Source: JAJYKN01 sp035516155 (GTDB lineage Bacteria; Nitrospirota; UBA9217). From it: 64,000 nt of DNA. The notes under the pieces are model-generated. The model did no database searches. It saw nothing but the letters and a program-made list of their open reading frames with translations, and was not told the origin of the DNA. Every line of letters starts with the position of its first letter. The first letter of the stretch is position 1. The stretch lies in NCBI GenBank assembly GCA_035516155.1, contig DATJAP010000035.1, positions 62,001 through 126,000 on the forward strand, given 5' to 3'. The position numbers and the translations under genes are program-made. Shown here piece by piece: positions 26,545 through 35,825 of this stretch.

Positions 26545-26590
26545 AAGCAGTTGAAACGGTTTAAACGGACCAAGATCAGTTCAACTGCTT
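26545..26590. repeat. Perfect 11-bp inverted repeat after the Lhr helicase gene
   Basis: AAGCAGTTGAA (26545-26555) and TTCAACTGCTT (26580-26590) form a perfect 11-bp stem around a 24-base loop that itself contains the palindrome GTTTAAAC. It lies 32 bp after the helicase stop. No T run follows, so it is a stem-loop at a transcript end or a binding site rather than a standard terminator. Confidence 0.5.
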
Positions 26591-26622
26591 AAACAATGTC
26601 GATGGATTAATCAGGTTCAGCG

Positions 26623-29600
26623 TCAGTATTCCCTCCACAGCTCCATCGAATTCCGGGTGGACCGGAATCCAAGCCGCTTCAACGCTTCGGCATATGGGCT
26701 TCGGTGCGCCGGTTCCCCATTAATTCTCTCCACGCTGATTTTTTGCATCGGATTGAACTCTCGGCCGAGGAGGTCTTTAAACAGAGAGAAATAATCGGCC
26801 AACCGAGCATCGCCGGGTTCCGTAAACAGGTCGAGACTCCTGCCCGTGCGCCGGGAAATCATTACAAGCCTGCTGCCGATATAGACCAGATGTGTTGATG
26901 CAAGGCGAGAGGGAAGTCCCAGCAGGGGGCCGAAAGACAGTCCGCACAGCGAAGCCGGGTCCGCTGCGTTGACCCAGAATAGGGCGTCCCGGGGCAGAGG
27001 CTCCTGCAACATGCGGAACGCTTCGTGTGAGATGAATTGCGGACCGGAAAGACCCTCGAAAAAGTAGCCCGACAGTACTTCGCCCGAGAGTTCCATCAGC
27101 CGCAACGATCGAAAGATCCCGCGCCATTGTAATGCCGGCAGTTCGTCCGCAACAAGTTCACGGAAAATCAGGCCGTAGCGCTTTAAAAGCTGCCGAATCC
27201 GGTCCTTTGTCAGTTCCTCTTCGTCCAGCATATCCCGGCCTTTTACCGGCGCATCGATCCTCGACCAGTGCCCTTCGAGGGGCCGGGAAACCTTCCACCG
27301 ATTGAAGCCGGATCGCCGTGAAGCAAGCCTTGCCTCATCGCTGAAAGTCTGCGCGGAGAAGCCGGTCATGACGCCCTTTCTGATCGTCCTAAACGTATCA
27401 CTCGTAATGTTCCCCTTCCATGCTTCTTTCCACAAGAGTTCCGTTGCATGGACCGTATCCATGTGGGAAAACTCGGTTATCTCGAGGAAGCTGTACCTGC
27501 CACGGCGGTCGGGGATCAAGTGCGCAAGTTCCTCCTCATCCTCCGACGCGGCCTCGGGACGGAGGAGTTCAAGATCCTGGGTGAACGCAAGGCTAATGCG
27601 CCGGGGACCGCAGCCGAACCAGATCAAATCGGTTGTCGACATGAGATTGTCCAGCCATTCGCTCCGGTAGAACTGCATGCGCGCAGGAAGGATATATTCC
27701 TCCCAGGCCCCGACCGGCGCAGGCCAGCCGAAGAGCTGCTCCAGTTTTTGCCGGAGGTTGTCGAGCGAATCCCCCCGCGGAACGATGCCTTGCCACACCG
27801 CCAAAAACAGGGGGAGCTGCTCAAGGGGCAACGGCTGAAACGACGGCTGTCTATAGCGCCGGGTCATGCGAAGCAGAGTTTCGAGATTCCCACTGTCGCA
27901 GATTTCGAGGACCCTGCTCTCTTCTCCAAAACGGTCCATGACCAGGTCCTGCGATTCGATCAACGGCTCTACCGCCTCATCAATCCGTTCCGTGGTTATG
28001 CCGAGCAGCTGAGCCAGTCCCTCTTTCTCCACGGGTCCGTAAAAGGCCAGCCACTCCGACAGAAAGCTTGTGAGGTCATATTCTTCAGTTGTACGGGCAA
28101 ACTCGGGAACCTCGCGAAGGAATGACAGGACCCGCCGCCTGGCGGTTCCCGTTTTTTCTCCATCGGTTACGGGCTGAGCCGAAATGACGTCAGGATGAAG
28201 ACGGAAGGCCACAAATGCCTTCGGCAGCGTTTCCATGGCGCACAACAATGCGTGTCTGACGCCGGGCCAGCTGATCCAGAACAGCTTTCTTGCCAGGGAT
28301 GCGAGCCATGCTCCCGCGTCCTGTTCATGATCCCTCCTGATCGCGGCAGCCAGTTCCTTCCACTCCGGCTCCGGGATCAACAAACGCTCCCTGATCCAGT
28401 CCAGAAGCTCCACGGCTGTGCCCGGCGTATAGCCCGGGGCCGTTCGCTTGAGCTTGTTGTCCAGCACACGGATCAATTCACCGGGGATCTTCGGCCTAAG
28501 GTGGGAGGAAAACAGAAGCTCCCTGATCAGATCGGGGCGGACCGCCGATTCCCGGGCTAGAAGCGGCGTATCATCCTCGTACAGGTACTTGTTCGTCTGC
28601 TTCCAGACGAGATTGCCCGCAAAGGGAGACGCGGCTCTGGTCACCGTTTCGCTCACATGGATCGAGCCCGTCTGGAGCTCCTCAAGAACCGTTTTCACGT
28701 GATCGAGATCGAATTCATCCTCAAGGCAGGTGCGCCATGTCTCGAGCAGAATCGGGAAGTCTTCGTAGGATTGCACCGCAGCAAGGAGCTCCTTGGATCG
28801 GAGACGGATGAGCCAGAGCGGCATTCTCCGCTTGAAGCCGGATTTTGGAAGCAAGAGCGCGCGCTCTGCGTTCTCCCGGAACCGGGCCCCGAAAAATCCC
28901 GTCTGTTCCAGCTTTTTTCGAAGAAAGAATTCGACGTTTTCCGGCGTCAGGAAAGAAAAAAGGTCATCGGTCCGGAACTCTCTCGGCAGCATGAGCAGGA
29001 CGGCATCATCATTTTCGATAAACTGCAGCGGCCTGCGCTCCTTTTCCTCCCAAGCCTGGGCCAGGGCGAGGGCAAAAGGCCTGTTGACCCGCCCGCCCCA
29101 GTTGGTGTGCAGGATGACCTGCTTGAAATCGCCTCGGCCCCCAGGCTCTTCCACGTTCTCGATCAGGAGATGGTGACGGTGCGGCAGGCTGCTGCCCGTC
29201 GCCTCCTTCTGGAGTTTCAAAAATCCGATGAGTTCCTCGACAGCAGGCGCTTCCATGACATGCCGCTCCAGGAGCTCCTGACGGAAACCGGGAGTGTCGA
29301 GCCTCTTGTCTGCCTGTTCAAGAAAGAGGCCGATCTTTTCGGAGAAGTGAAAATCGCGGTCCTGTTCCTCGGCTCTCCAGAACGGAAAGATGCCAGCGGC
29401 CGAACGGACCGGAACCACCTCGACGTCATTATGAGTGATCTTCTCGATGCGCCACAGCTGCGTGCCCAGCGTAAACGTCTCACCGAGGGAACGCTCCCAC
29501 ACGAATTCCTCGTCAAGTTCTCCGATCTTCGCGTGCGTGTCCTTGAGCCGCAGGTCGAAATAGCCGCGTTCGGGAATGGTGCCGCCCGACGTGTATATAA

Positions 29601-31086
29601 GGTAAGGCACCCCGCTGTGGGCTTGAACCGTGTTATCGATGCGATCGAGCGAGACGCGGGCCTTCAATTCCCGCAAGCGGCTGTCCGCATAGCGGCCACC
29701 GAGCATTTCGAGCAGGATGTCAAAATGCCTGCGCGGCAGTTCGCGATAAGGGTAAGAGGTTTTCAAAAAAGCATACAGTTCGTCGATGTCCCACTGCTCC
29801 ATGGCGGTCATCGAGAGAATGACCTGCGCCAAGACATCGAGCGGCGCTTCAACGGGACAGACCTCTTCGATGTCCTGGTCCAGCGCGGCGCGGGCCATGA
29901 CTGCCGAATCTATAAAATCTCGCCCATGGGTCGGGAAGAGAAGACCGCGGCTTTTCTCCCCCACTGAATGGCCCGATCGGCCGATGCGCTGCAGTGCAGA
30001 GGAGACCGACCGGGGAGTCTGAATGAGCACGACGCTGTCCAGACTGCCTATGTCGATACCCAGCTCGAGGGAATTCGTGGCAACGATGGCCTTCAATTCG
30101 CCATTCTTTAATTTCTGCTCCACGGCGAGCCGGATCTCTCGGCTCAGGGACCCGTGATGGGCATAAGCAAGCTCCATCTCTTCAGCTTCATTGATCAACC
30201 GTGTCACCTTTTCTGTCATTCTCCTGCTGTTCGCGAACAGCAGTGTTGAGCGATGTTGCTTGATAATATCCCTAAAGGAATCGATAAGCGCCGGCCACCA
30301 GGAATCAGCAACTATCTTCTCCCGTGCATCAGGCGGAAACAAGACAACGATCTCATAGGTCTTGGCCAGCCGCGATCGAATGATGGAAACGGGGCGTTTC
30401 TCGAAATGACTGTCACGGCCTTGTCCGATTTTTCGGAAGCCTCCCACAAACTCGGCGATCTTCTCCGCGGGATTGACCGTGGCGGAAAGCGCAATACGCT
30501 GGAAATCGCCGCACAGGGGAACAAGTCGATCGACGGCCGTAATAAGATGGGTTCCCCGCTTCGTGCCCGCGACTGCATGGATCTCATCGAGAATAACCGT
30601 AGTGATCCCGGTCAGCAAGGAGCGGCCGCTCCTGGACGTCATAAGTAGATTCAACGATTCTGGAGTGGTAATCAGAATTTCCGGCGGTCTGCGGACCATT
30701 CTACGCCGCTCCTCGCCGGGGGTATCGCCGCTCCGGGTAAGGGCGTTGATTTCCGGGAATACGGCTCCCGTTCGAGTGAAATATTCCCGCAATTCTCCGA
30801 GTGGCTTGATCAGGTTGCGCTGGACATCGTTGTTCAGGGCTTTGAGCGGCGAAATATAGAGAACACGGACTTTGCCGCCAGTCCAGACGCCCGAGACAAG
30901 CTGGTTGATGCCCCATAAAAAGGCAGCCAGCGTCTTGCCGCAACCCGTGGGCGCGGTAACCAGCACGTTGTGGTCTGCCGCGATTTCGGGCCAGGCTTTC
31001 TCCTGGATGTCGGTCGGCGTTCCGAGTGTTTCCCAGAACCATTGTTTGATGAGAGGATGGAATAACGAGAGGCTGGCTGATGTCAT
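26623..31086 (-). CDS. lhr: Lhr-type large ATP-dependent helicase
   Basis: A 1487-residue superfamily 2 helicase of the large helicase-related group. The core has Walker A APTGCGKTLAAF, the DEIH box in VILDEIHAVAGTKRG, SAT in LSATVNP, and motif VI QRIGRSGHSVG. The Lhr winged-helix and beta-barrel domains follow, then a long C-terminal extension (roughly residues 850-1487). The start MTSASLSLFHPL is chosen because AAGGA precedes it; the frame is open 31 codons further. Lhr proteins unwind DNA and RNA-DNA hybrids and are linked to DNA repair. It stands alone, divergent from the transhydrogenase operon. Such a size is normal for the bacterial long form. Confidence 0.92.
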   Translation of the reverse strand: MTSASLSLFHPLIKQWFWETLGTPTDIQEKAWPEIAADHNVLVTAPTGCGKTLAAFLWGINQLVSGVWTGGKVRVLYISPLKALNNDVQRNLIKPLGELREYFTRTGAVFPEINALTRSGDTPGEERRRMVRRPPEILITTPESLNLLMTSRSGRSLLTGITTVILDEIHAVAGTKRGTHLITAVDRLVPLCGDFQRIALSATVNPAEKIAEFVGGFRKIGQGRDSHFEKRPVSIIRSRLAKTYEIVVLFPPDAREKIVADSWWPALIDSFRDIIKQHRSTLLFANSRRMTEKVTRLINEAEEMELAYAHHGSLSREIRLAVEQKLKNGELKAIVATNSLELGIDIGSLDSVVLIQTPRSVSSALQRIGRSGHSVGEKSRGLLFPTHGRDFIDSAVMARAALDQDIEEVCPVEAPLDVLAQVILSMTAMEQWDIDELYAFLKTSYPYRELPRRHFDILLEMLGGRYADSRLRELKARVSLDRIDNTVQAHSGVPYLIYTSGGTIPERGYFDLRLKDTHAKIGELDEEFVWERSLGETFTLGTQLWRIEKITHNDVEVVPVRSAAGIFPFWRAEEQDRDFHFSEKIGLFLEQADKRLDTPGFRQELLERHVMEAPAVEELIGFLKLQKEATGSSLPHRHHLLIENVEEPGGRGDFKQVILHTNWGGRVNRPFALALAQAWEEKERRPLQFIENDDAVLLMLPREFRTDDLFSFLTPENVEFFLRKKLEQTGFFGARFRENAERALLLPKSGFKRRMPLWLIRLRSKELLAAVQSYEDFPILLETWRTCLEDEFDLDHVKTVLEELQTGSIHVSETVTRAASPFAGNLVWKQTNKYLYEDDTPLLARESAVRPDLIRELLFSSHLRPKIPGELIRVLDNKLKRTAPGYTPGTAVELLDWIRERLLIPEPEWKELAAAIRRDHEQDAGAWLASLARKLFWISWPGVRHALLCAMETLPKAFVAFRLHPDVISAQPVTDGEKTGTARRRVLSFLREVPEFARTTEEYDLTSFLSEWLAFYGPVEKEGLAQLLGITTERIDEAVEPLIESQDLVMDRFGEESRVLEICDSGNLETLLRMTRRYRQPSFQPLPLEQLPLFLAVWQGIVPRGDSLDNLRQKLEQLFGWPAPVGAWEEYILPARMQFYRSEWLDNLMSTTDLIWFGCGPRRISLAFTQDLELLRPEAASEDEEELAHLIPDRRGRYSFLEITEFSHMDTVHATELLWKEAWKGNITSDTFRTIRKGVMTGFSAQTFSDEARLASRRSGFNRWKVSRPLEGHWSRIDAPVKGRDMLDEEELTKDRIRQLLKRYGLIFRELVADELPALQWRGIFRSLRLMELSGEVLSGYFFEGLSGPQFISHEAFRMLQEPLPRDALFWVNAADPASLCGLSFGPLLGLPSRLASTHLVYIGSRLVMISRRTGRSLDLFTEPGDARLADYFSLFKDLLGREFNPMQKISVERINGEPAHRSPYAEALKRLGFRSTRNSMELWREY

Positions 31087-31248
31087 TGCTCTTGTTCCTT
31101 TAAAATAAACATAGACCAGGAAATGGGAAAAATCAAGTGAGTATTGTTCATGGAAAAAGCGACGGTACCGGATTGACAATCCACAAGAGCGAATGCAAGC
31201 AAAGGGAATAAATTATGGTTATAATTATTATGGAAGCGGAGGATTGAG

Positions 31249-32379
31249 ATGCCATGCGTAATAGGCGTGCCCAAGGAAACAGGGAGGGGGGAAAAACGCG
31301 TAGCCGTCGTGCCCGATGTGGTCAAGAAGTTCAAGTCCCTCGGAGCCGCTATCTGCGTGGAACGGGGGGCCGGTGAAGGCTGTTATTTCCGTGACGATGA
31401 CTTCGGTGCAGACGCCATAGTCGAAAGCGGCGCCGCTGTCTTTGCCCGAGCCCAGGTTGTCTTCAAGGTGCAGCCGCCGACGCTCGAGGAGGTCCGGCTG
31501 CTAGAAGACGGGATTGTGCTCGTCGGTTTTCTTCATCCTTATGAGTCCCGGGAGCGGGCAAACCTCCTGTGCGGAAAAAACATCACAAGCTTCGCCGTGG
31601 AACTGCTCCCGCGTATCTCACGAGCCCAGAGCATGGACGCGCTCTCCTCCCAGGCAACGGTCGCCGGCTATCAGTGCGCCTTGATTGCCGGCGTGTTGAG
31701 TCCGAAATTTTTCCCCATGATTACCTATGCAGCCGGGACCCTTCGCCCTGCACGGGTTCTCGTGATCGGCGCCGGGGTTGCGGGACTGCAGGCCATCGCA
31801 ACCGTGCACCGGCTCGGCGCCGTTGTCGAGGCCTATGACGTACGGCCCGAGACGAAGGAGCAGATCGAGTCCCTGGGGGCGCGGTTTATCGACACCGGCG
31901 TAGCCGCGGCAGGTGCAGGCGGTTACGCGCGGGAACTGACCTACGATGAAAAGACAGCCCAGCAGGAACGGCTGACGAAGGCGGTCTCCCAGGTCGACAT
32001 CCTGATAACCACCGCCGCAATCCCCGGCAAGAAGAGTCCTCTTATCGTCACTGAAGACATGATTGGCCGTATGAAAAAAGGTGCGATCATCGTGGACATG
32101 GCCGCGGACACAGGCGGTAACGTTGCCGGCACACGCCCGGGCGAGACCGTAATAACGAACGGTGTCTCCATCGTCGGCACCATTAACCTTGCATCACGCA
32201 TGCCGGTCCACGCTTCGGAAATGTACGCTAGAAACCTGTACAACTTCCTTTCGCCCTTCATCAAAGACGGCCGACTTGTCCTTGATTGGAATGATGAGAT
32301 TCTGTCGGGAAGCTGCTTCACCCATGAGGGGAAGATACGGAATGAAGGGGTAAGAAATGCTTTGGAAGGAGACGTCTGA
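31249..32379 (+). CDS. pntAA: NAD(P) transhydrogenase subunit alpha part 1
   Basis: A 376-residue soluble NAD(H)-binding domain I of proton-translocating transhydrogenase, in the split form with three genes. It is related to alanine dehydrogenase: N-terminal IGVPKETGRGEKRVAVVP, Rossmann motif VLVIGAGVAGLQAI, and RPGETVITNGVSIVGTINL near the C terminus. Split alpha subunits are usual in Desulfobacterota, Alphaproteobacteria and others. GGAGG lies upstream of the ATG. The gene is divergent from lhr across 162 bp. Its ATGA-type junction with pntAB (sharing position 32379) indicates coupled translation. Confidence 0.95.
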   Translation: MPCVIGVPKETGRGEKRVAVVPDVVKKFKSLGAAICVERGAGEGCYFRDDDFGADAIVESGAAVFARAQVVFKVQPPTLEEVRLLEDGIVLVGFLHPYESRERANLLCGKNITSFAVELLPRISRAQSMDALSSQATVAGYQCALIAGVLSPKFFPMITYAAGTLRPARVLVIGAGVAGLQAIATVHRLGAVVEAYDVRPETKEQIESLGARFIDTGVAAAGAGGYARELTYDEKTAQQERLTKAVSQVDILITTAAIPGKKSPLIVTEDMIGRMKKGAIIVDMAADTGGNVAGTRPGETVITNGVSIVGTINLASRMPVHASEMYARNLYNFLSPFIKDGRLVLDWNDEILSGSCFTHEGKIRNEGVRNALEGDV

Positions 32380-32687
32380 TGGAAGGCTTTGCAGCGCTCT
32401 ATATATTCATGCTCGCAGCTTTCACTGGCTACGAAGTAATCTCGAGGGTGCCGGTGATCCTGCATACGCCGCTGATGTCGGGCTCCAATTTCGTGCACGG
32501 CGTCGTTTTGGTGGGGGCCATGGTAGCCCTCGGCGAGGCTACAACCCCCTTCGAACAGGTCATCGGCTTCATTGCCGTTCTCCTCGGGGCGGCCAACGCG
32601 GCCGGCGGCTACGTGGTAACGGAACGAATGCTGGCGATGTTTAAGAGCGAAAAAAAAGGCACAAAGAGCGTCAACTCCAAACTCTGA
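32379..32687 (+). CDS. pntAB: NAD(P) transhydrogenase subunit alpha part 2
   Basis: A 102-residue membrane subunit with three predicted helices (about residues 3-20, 30-50, 55-80), including the typical GYEVISRVPVILHTPLMSGS. It contributes to the proton channel of the transhydrogenase. Length is normal for the split form. Its start overlaps the pntAA stop, and pntB follows after 37 bp. The C terminus is a lysine-rich cytoplasmic tail (KSEKKGTKS). Confidence 0.94.
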   Translation: MEGFAALYIFMLAAFTGYEVISRVPVILHTPLMSGSNFVHGVVLVGAMVALGEATTPFEQVIGFIAVLLGAANAAGGYVVTERMLAMFKSEKKGTKSVNSKL

Positions 32688-32724
32688 ACGTTGAACAATG
32701 AACATAGAACTCTGAATTATTGTT

Positions 32725-34104
32725 ATGCCTACAAGGATCCTCATTCATACGTGTTACTTCATCGCCGCGTTCCTGTTCATTATGGGACTCAAGGGCATGT
32801 CGTCACCGGTGACGGCCCGGCGCGGCATCACCTGGGCGGGCGCCGGGATGGTGCTTGCCACGCTCGTCACCTTCGGATGGCCGGGCATGAGCAACTACCT
32901 CCTTATGACAATCGCCCTTGTCGTCGGTGGAGGTGTTTCCGCTTGGTCTGGGAAGGTCGTCAAGATGACCGACATTCCGCAAATGGTCGCCCTGTATAAC
33001 GGCATGGGTGGCGGCGGGGCCGCGGCAATCGCCGCCATCGAACTCAGCCGCGGTGAAACGCACGGAACGGCAGTAAAAGCCCTCGCGGTTCTGGGGGGAG
33101 TCATCGGGACCGTGTCGTTCTCCGGGTCGCTGGTGGCATTTTCGAAATTGCAGGGAATCACGCGGAAGACCTTTCACCTCCCATTCCAGAACGGGGTCAA
33201 TATGACTCTGGCAGCGTTCACGCTCATGGCCGGCATCGGGATCGTGTCCGCCATCCAGGCTTCCACGTTTCACATCATCGTTTTCTTCGCGCTCGCACTT
33301 GCACTCGGCGCGATCGTCACCATGCCCATCGGCGGCGCGGACATGCCCGTGGTGATCTCGCTGTTTAACGCTTGTACGGGCCTGGCAGTCGGATTCGAAG
33401 GATATGTGCTGAACAACCCGGCGCTCATCATAGCAGGTATTGTCGTGGGATCAGCGGGTACGCTCCTTACGCAACTGATGGCGCGGGCCATGAACCGTCC
33501 GCTGACCAACATCCTGTTCAGGCCGATCACGGGCGAAGCGCAGGCTGGCGCGACTTCTGTTTCAGGAACAATGAAGGAAATCTCGGCGCTCGACGCCGCG
33601 GCCATGCTGCGCTATGCGCAAAAAGTAATCATCATTCCCGGCTACGGCATGGCCGTGGGCCAGGCGCAGCACAAAGTCAGGGAGATGAGCCAACTTTTGG
33701 ATGAAGCCGGCGTGGAGGTTAAGTTCGCGATCCATCCGGTGGCCGGGCGCATGCCCGGCCACATGAACGTGCTCCTCGCAGAGGCCGGCGTACCTTATGA
33801 GAGGATCTTCGATCTCGAGGAAATAAACGAGGAGTTCGGTCAGGCCGATGTGACGCTTGTGATCGGCGCCAATGATGTTGTGAACCCCGCTGCGCGAACA
33901 GATAAGTCAAGCCCTCTCTACGGGATGCCGATTTTAAACGCTGACCAGTCGCACAACGTCATCGTGATCAAGCGCGGCAAAGGCACCGGTTATTCCGGCA
34001 CCGTAAACACCCTTTTCTTTGCCGATAACACACGCATGCTCTATGGAAACGCGCAGGAGGTCGTGGCCGATGTGATCAGGCATATCAAGGAACTGCTGGT
34101 ATAA
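32725..34104 (+). CDS. pntB: NAD(P) transhydrogenase subunit beta
   Basis: A 459-residue protein with about eight to nine N-terminal membrane helices (to about residue 265) forming most of the proton path. A C-terminal NADP(H)-binding domain III has IIIPGYGMAVGQAQHKVREM and VIGANDVVNPAAR. With PntAA and PntAB it uses the proton gradient to reduce NADP+ from NADH, supplying NADPH for biosynthesis. All three subunits are complete, so the enzyme should be functional. Confidence 0.96.
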   Translation: MPTRILIHTCYFIAAFLFIMGLKGMSSPVTARRGITWAGAGMVLATLVTFGWPGMSNYLLMTIALVVGGGVSAWSGKVVKMTDIPQMVALYNGMGGGGAAAIAAIELSRGETHGTAVKALAVLGGVIGTVSFSGSLVAFSKLQGITRKTFHLPFQNGVNMTLAAFTLMAGIGIVSAIQASTFHIIVFFALALALGAIVTMPIGGADMPVVISLFNACTGLAVGFEGYVLNNPALIIAGIVVGSAGTLLTQLMARAMNRPLTNILFRPITGEAQAGATSVSGTMKEISALDAAAMLRYAQKVIIIPGYGMAVGQAQHKVREMSQLLDEAGVEVKFAIHPVAGRMPGHMNVLLAEAGVPYERIFDLEEINEEFGQADVTLVIGANDVVNPAARTDKSSPLYGMPILNADQSHNVIVIKRGKGTGYSGTVNTLFFADNTRMLYGNAQEVVADVIRHIKELLV

Positions 34105-34443
34105 GTGTTCCTTCTGCCCCTGCCCGTTCTTCGGCGCTGATCAGCGCTACGACCCAAAAGGATGCTACACCGTCCAGTTCGGCGAAGGTCCAGCCCGAGC
34201 TGGCCGAACGGAGTGATTGGTTCATCCACTGACAGCCCTTGAGTGGGAGCAAAGCCGCCGTGTTGGCTGCTATGGTATAAAATATCCTGCGCTGTACTGT
34301 TCGGTACGCATCGAAGCTCCGCTCGTGTTATACTTTTATTATCGGATGAACGTCGTGCCTCCCTGCGGGCAAAGAGCAGGAGGAGCCGGGGAAATGAAGC
34401 AAGCGACAGGAACCCCCGGTCCGGCGTAAGTAAGGAGGTATCA
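34105..34443. other. Intergenic stretch with stem-loops after pntB
   Basis: 339 bp with no gene. It contains a 14-bp palindrome, GCGCTGATCAGCGC (34134-34147), and a stem GTTCGGC (34177-34183) / GCCGAAC (34203-34209). Neither has a T run, but the second could end the pnt transcript in a factor-dependent way. A strong ribosome-binding site (TAAGGAGG) closes the stretch before the next gene. Confidence 0.4.
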
Positions 34444-34761
34444 ATGGCAAACGTAAAAAACATAAAAATTAACGGCTATTGTGATGAAGTCAGTGAGAAA
34501 CTCATGAGCATAAAAGAGAGTATTCACCTGCTCCAGGAAGATGCGAAAAAAGTATACAGCGCAGACAGCAAGCGTTTGGAAATCTATGAGCGGCATCTCT
34601 GTGAGCTGGCTGATATGGTCGAGTGGAAGCTCCAGTTGCTGATGAAGTCCTGCCCCTTCGAATGGAAAGGAACGGACCGGGAGTTTGATCGCGTAGCATC
34701 GGTGGCGTCGACCGACGAGATCGCAAAAAGCGAGTTTTCCGGCGGCTATATAGGCGGATAA
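34444..34761 (+). CDS. Small soluble helical protein of unknown function
   Basis: A 105-residue protein starting MANVKNIKINGY behind a near-perfect ribosome-binding site (AAGGAGG, six bases before the ATG), so strong translation is likely. Helical in its middle (about residues 15-75), with a conserved-looking LLMKSCPFEWKGTDREF and a glycine-rich end (GGYIGG). No membrane segment, signal or known domain was recognised. It is followed by a good terminator, so it is probably a single-gene transcript. The frame extends upstream to 34243 but without support. Confidence 0.75.
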   Translation: MANVKNIKINGYCDEVSEKLMSIKESIHLLQEDAKKVYSADSKRLEIYERHLCELADMVEWKLQLLMKSCPFEWKGTDREFDRVASVASTDEIAKSEFSGGYIGG

Positions 34762-34790
34762 CCGATTACCGCAGCTCTTTAAGATCGATG

Positions 34791-34821
34791 ACCGGCGAAT
34801 GCAGCAGTCGCCGGTTTTTTT
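34791..34821 (+). terminator. Rho-independent terminator after the small soluble protein
   Basis: ACCGGCGA (34791-34798) pairs perfectly with TCGCCGGT (34808-34815) across a nine-base loop, followed by a seven-base T run (34815-34821). It lies 30 bp after the stop of the gene ending at 34761 and abuts the 3' end of the converging aldo/keto reductase gene. Confidence 0.85.
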
Positions 34822-35780
34822 CATGGCCTATCCGCGTTTTCTATCTCAGAAATTTCCTCATCGCTCAAATGGAGCTCCGCGGCACGCATCACACCCTGAG
34901 CCTGCACGGCGCTCCGTGCACCGACGATTGCGCCTGTTACCGCGGGATGCCTAAGCGTCCACGCAATTGCCGCCTCCCCCGGTGAACGGCCATGACGCTT
35001 TGCTACGGCGCGGAGCCGCTCAACAAGGGCGAGGTTCCGTGAAAGATTCGGCTCATTAAACTCTGGACTTCGACGACGCCAGTCATCGGCGGGGAGGCCG
35101 GCAGCCCTCTCCCGCGTCATGGCGCCGGTGAGCAAGCCTGAGGCCATGGGTGCGTAAACGATCACGCCGATCCCCTCCTTGCTGCAGAAGGGAAGAATAT
35201 CACGTTCAATATCTCGCCTGACGAGCGAATAAGGCGGCTGCAGAGACGTAACGCGCTCGGCTGCCCGGGCACGGTTCATCTGCTCCACATTGAAGTTCGA
35301 AAGACCGATCCAGCGAACTTTTCCTTCACGCTTGAGTGCCGTGAGAGCGGCCCACCCCTCTTCAAGCTCTGGCCCGTTATCTTCCGGAGGCCAGTGGATC
35401 TGATACAGATCAATCACCTCAACGCGGAGCCGCCGCAGGCTCTCTTCGCATTCCCGGCGAACCGAATGGCCCCTGAGCGACCGATATATCTTCCCCTGCC
35501 CGTTCCAGCATAAACCGCACTTCGTAAACACGTAAGGCCGCGTGCCGGTCCAGCCGGCGAGCGCACGCGCAACAACCTCCTCGGAATGTCCGAGACCGTA
35601 TACCGCCGCGGTATCGATCCAGTTGACACCCAGTTCAAGGGCCTTCCTGATCGCGGCGATTGAATCTTCATCGTTCTGGGGCCCCCAGGCATATTCCCAT
35701 CCCGGCCCCCCTATGGCCCAGGCCCCACAGCCGATGGGCGTAATTGCGATATCTGAATTTCCCAGTCTGCGTGTCTGCAT
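34821..35780 (-). CDS. Aldo/keto reductase
   Basis: A 319-residue NADPH-dependent oxidoreductase of the AKR superfamily, TIM-barrel fold. Catalytic residues are visible: Asp and Tyr in WIDTAAVYGLGHSE, Lys in VFTKCG, and His in YQIHWPP. The C-terminal cofactor region includes AIVGARSAVQ. It resembles the general stress/IolS-like group rather than human-type AKR1. The substrate is unknown. It is 45 bp downstream of the copD-type gene on the same strand and could be read through from that operon. Confidence 0.92.
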   Translation of the reverse strand: MQTRRLGNSDIAITPIGCGAWAIGGPGWEYAWGPQNDEDSIAAIRKALELGVNWIDTAAVYGLGHSEEVVARALAGWTGTRPYVFTKCGLCWNGQGKIYRSLRGHSVRRECEESLRRLRVEVIDLYQIHWPPEDNGPELEEGWAALTALKREGKVRWIGLSNFNVEQMNRARAAERVTSLQPPYSLVRRDIERDILPFCSKEGIGVIVYAPMASGLLTGAMTRERAAGLPADDWRRRSPEFNEPNLSRNLALVERLRAVAKRHGRSPGEAAIAWTLRHPAVTGAIVGARSAVQAQGVMRAAELHLSDEEISEIENADRP

Positions 35781-35825
35781 GTCTATGCTCCTCTCCGATC
35801 GAAGCAGCTTGAACAGACGTTCACC

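Noticed and set aside
28657..29967. 436-codon plus-strand open frame opposite lhr
   Set aside because: Antisense to a recognised helicase, no start signal and no domain.
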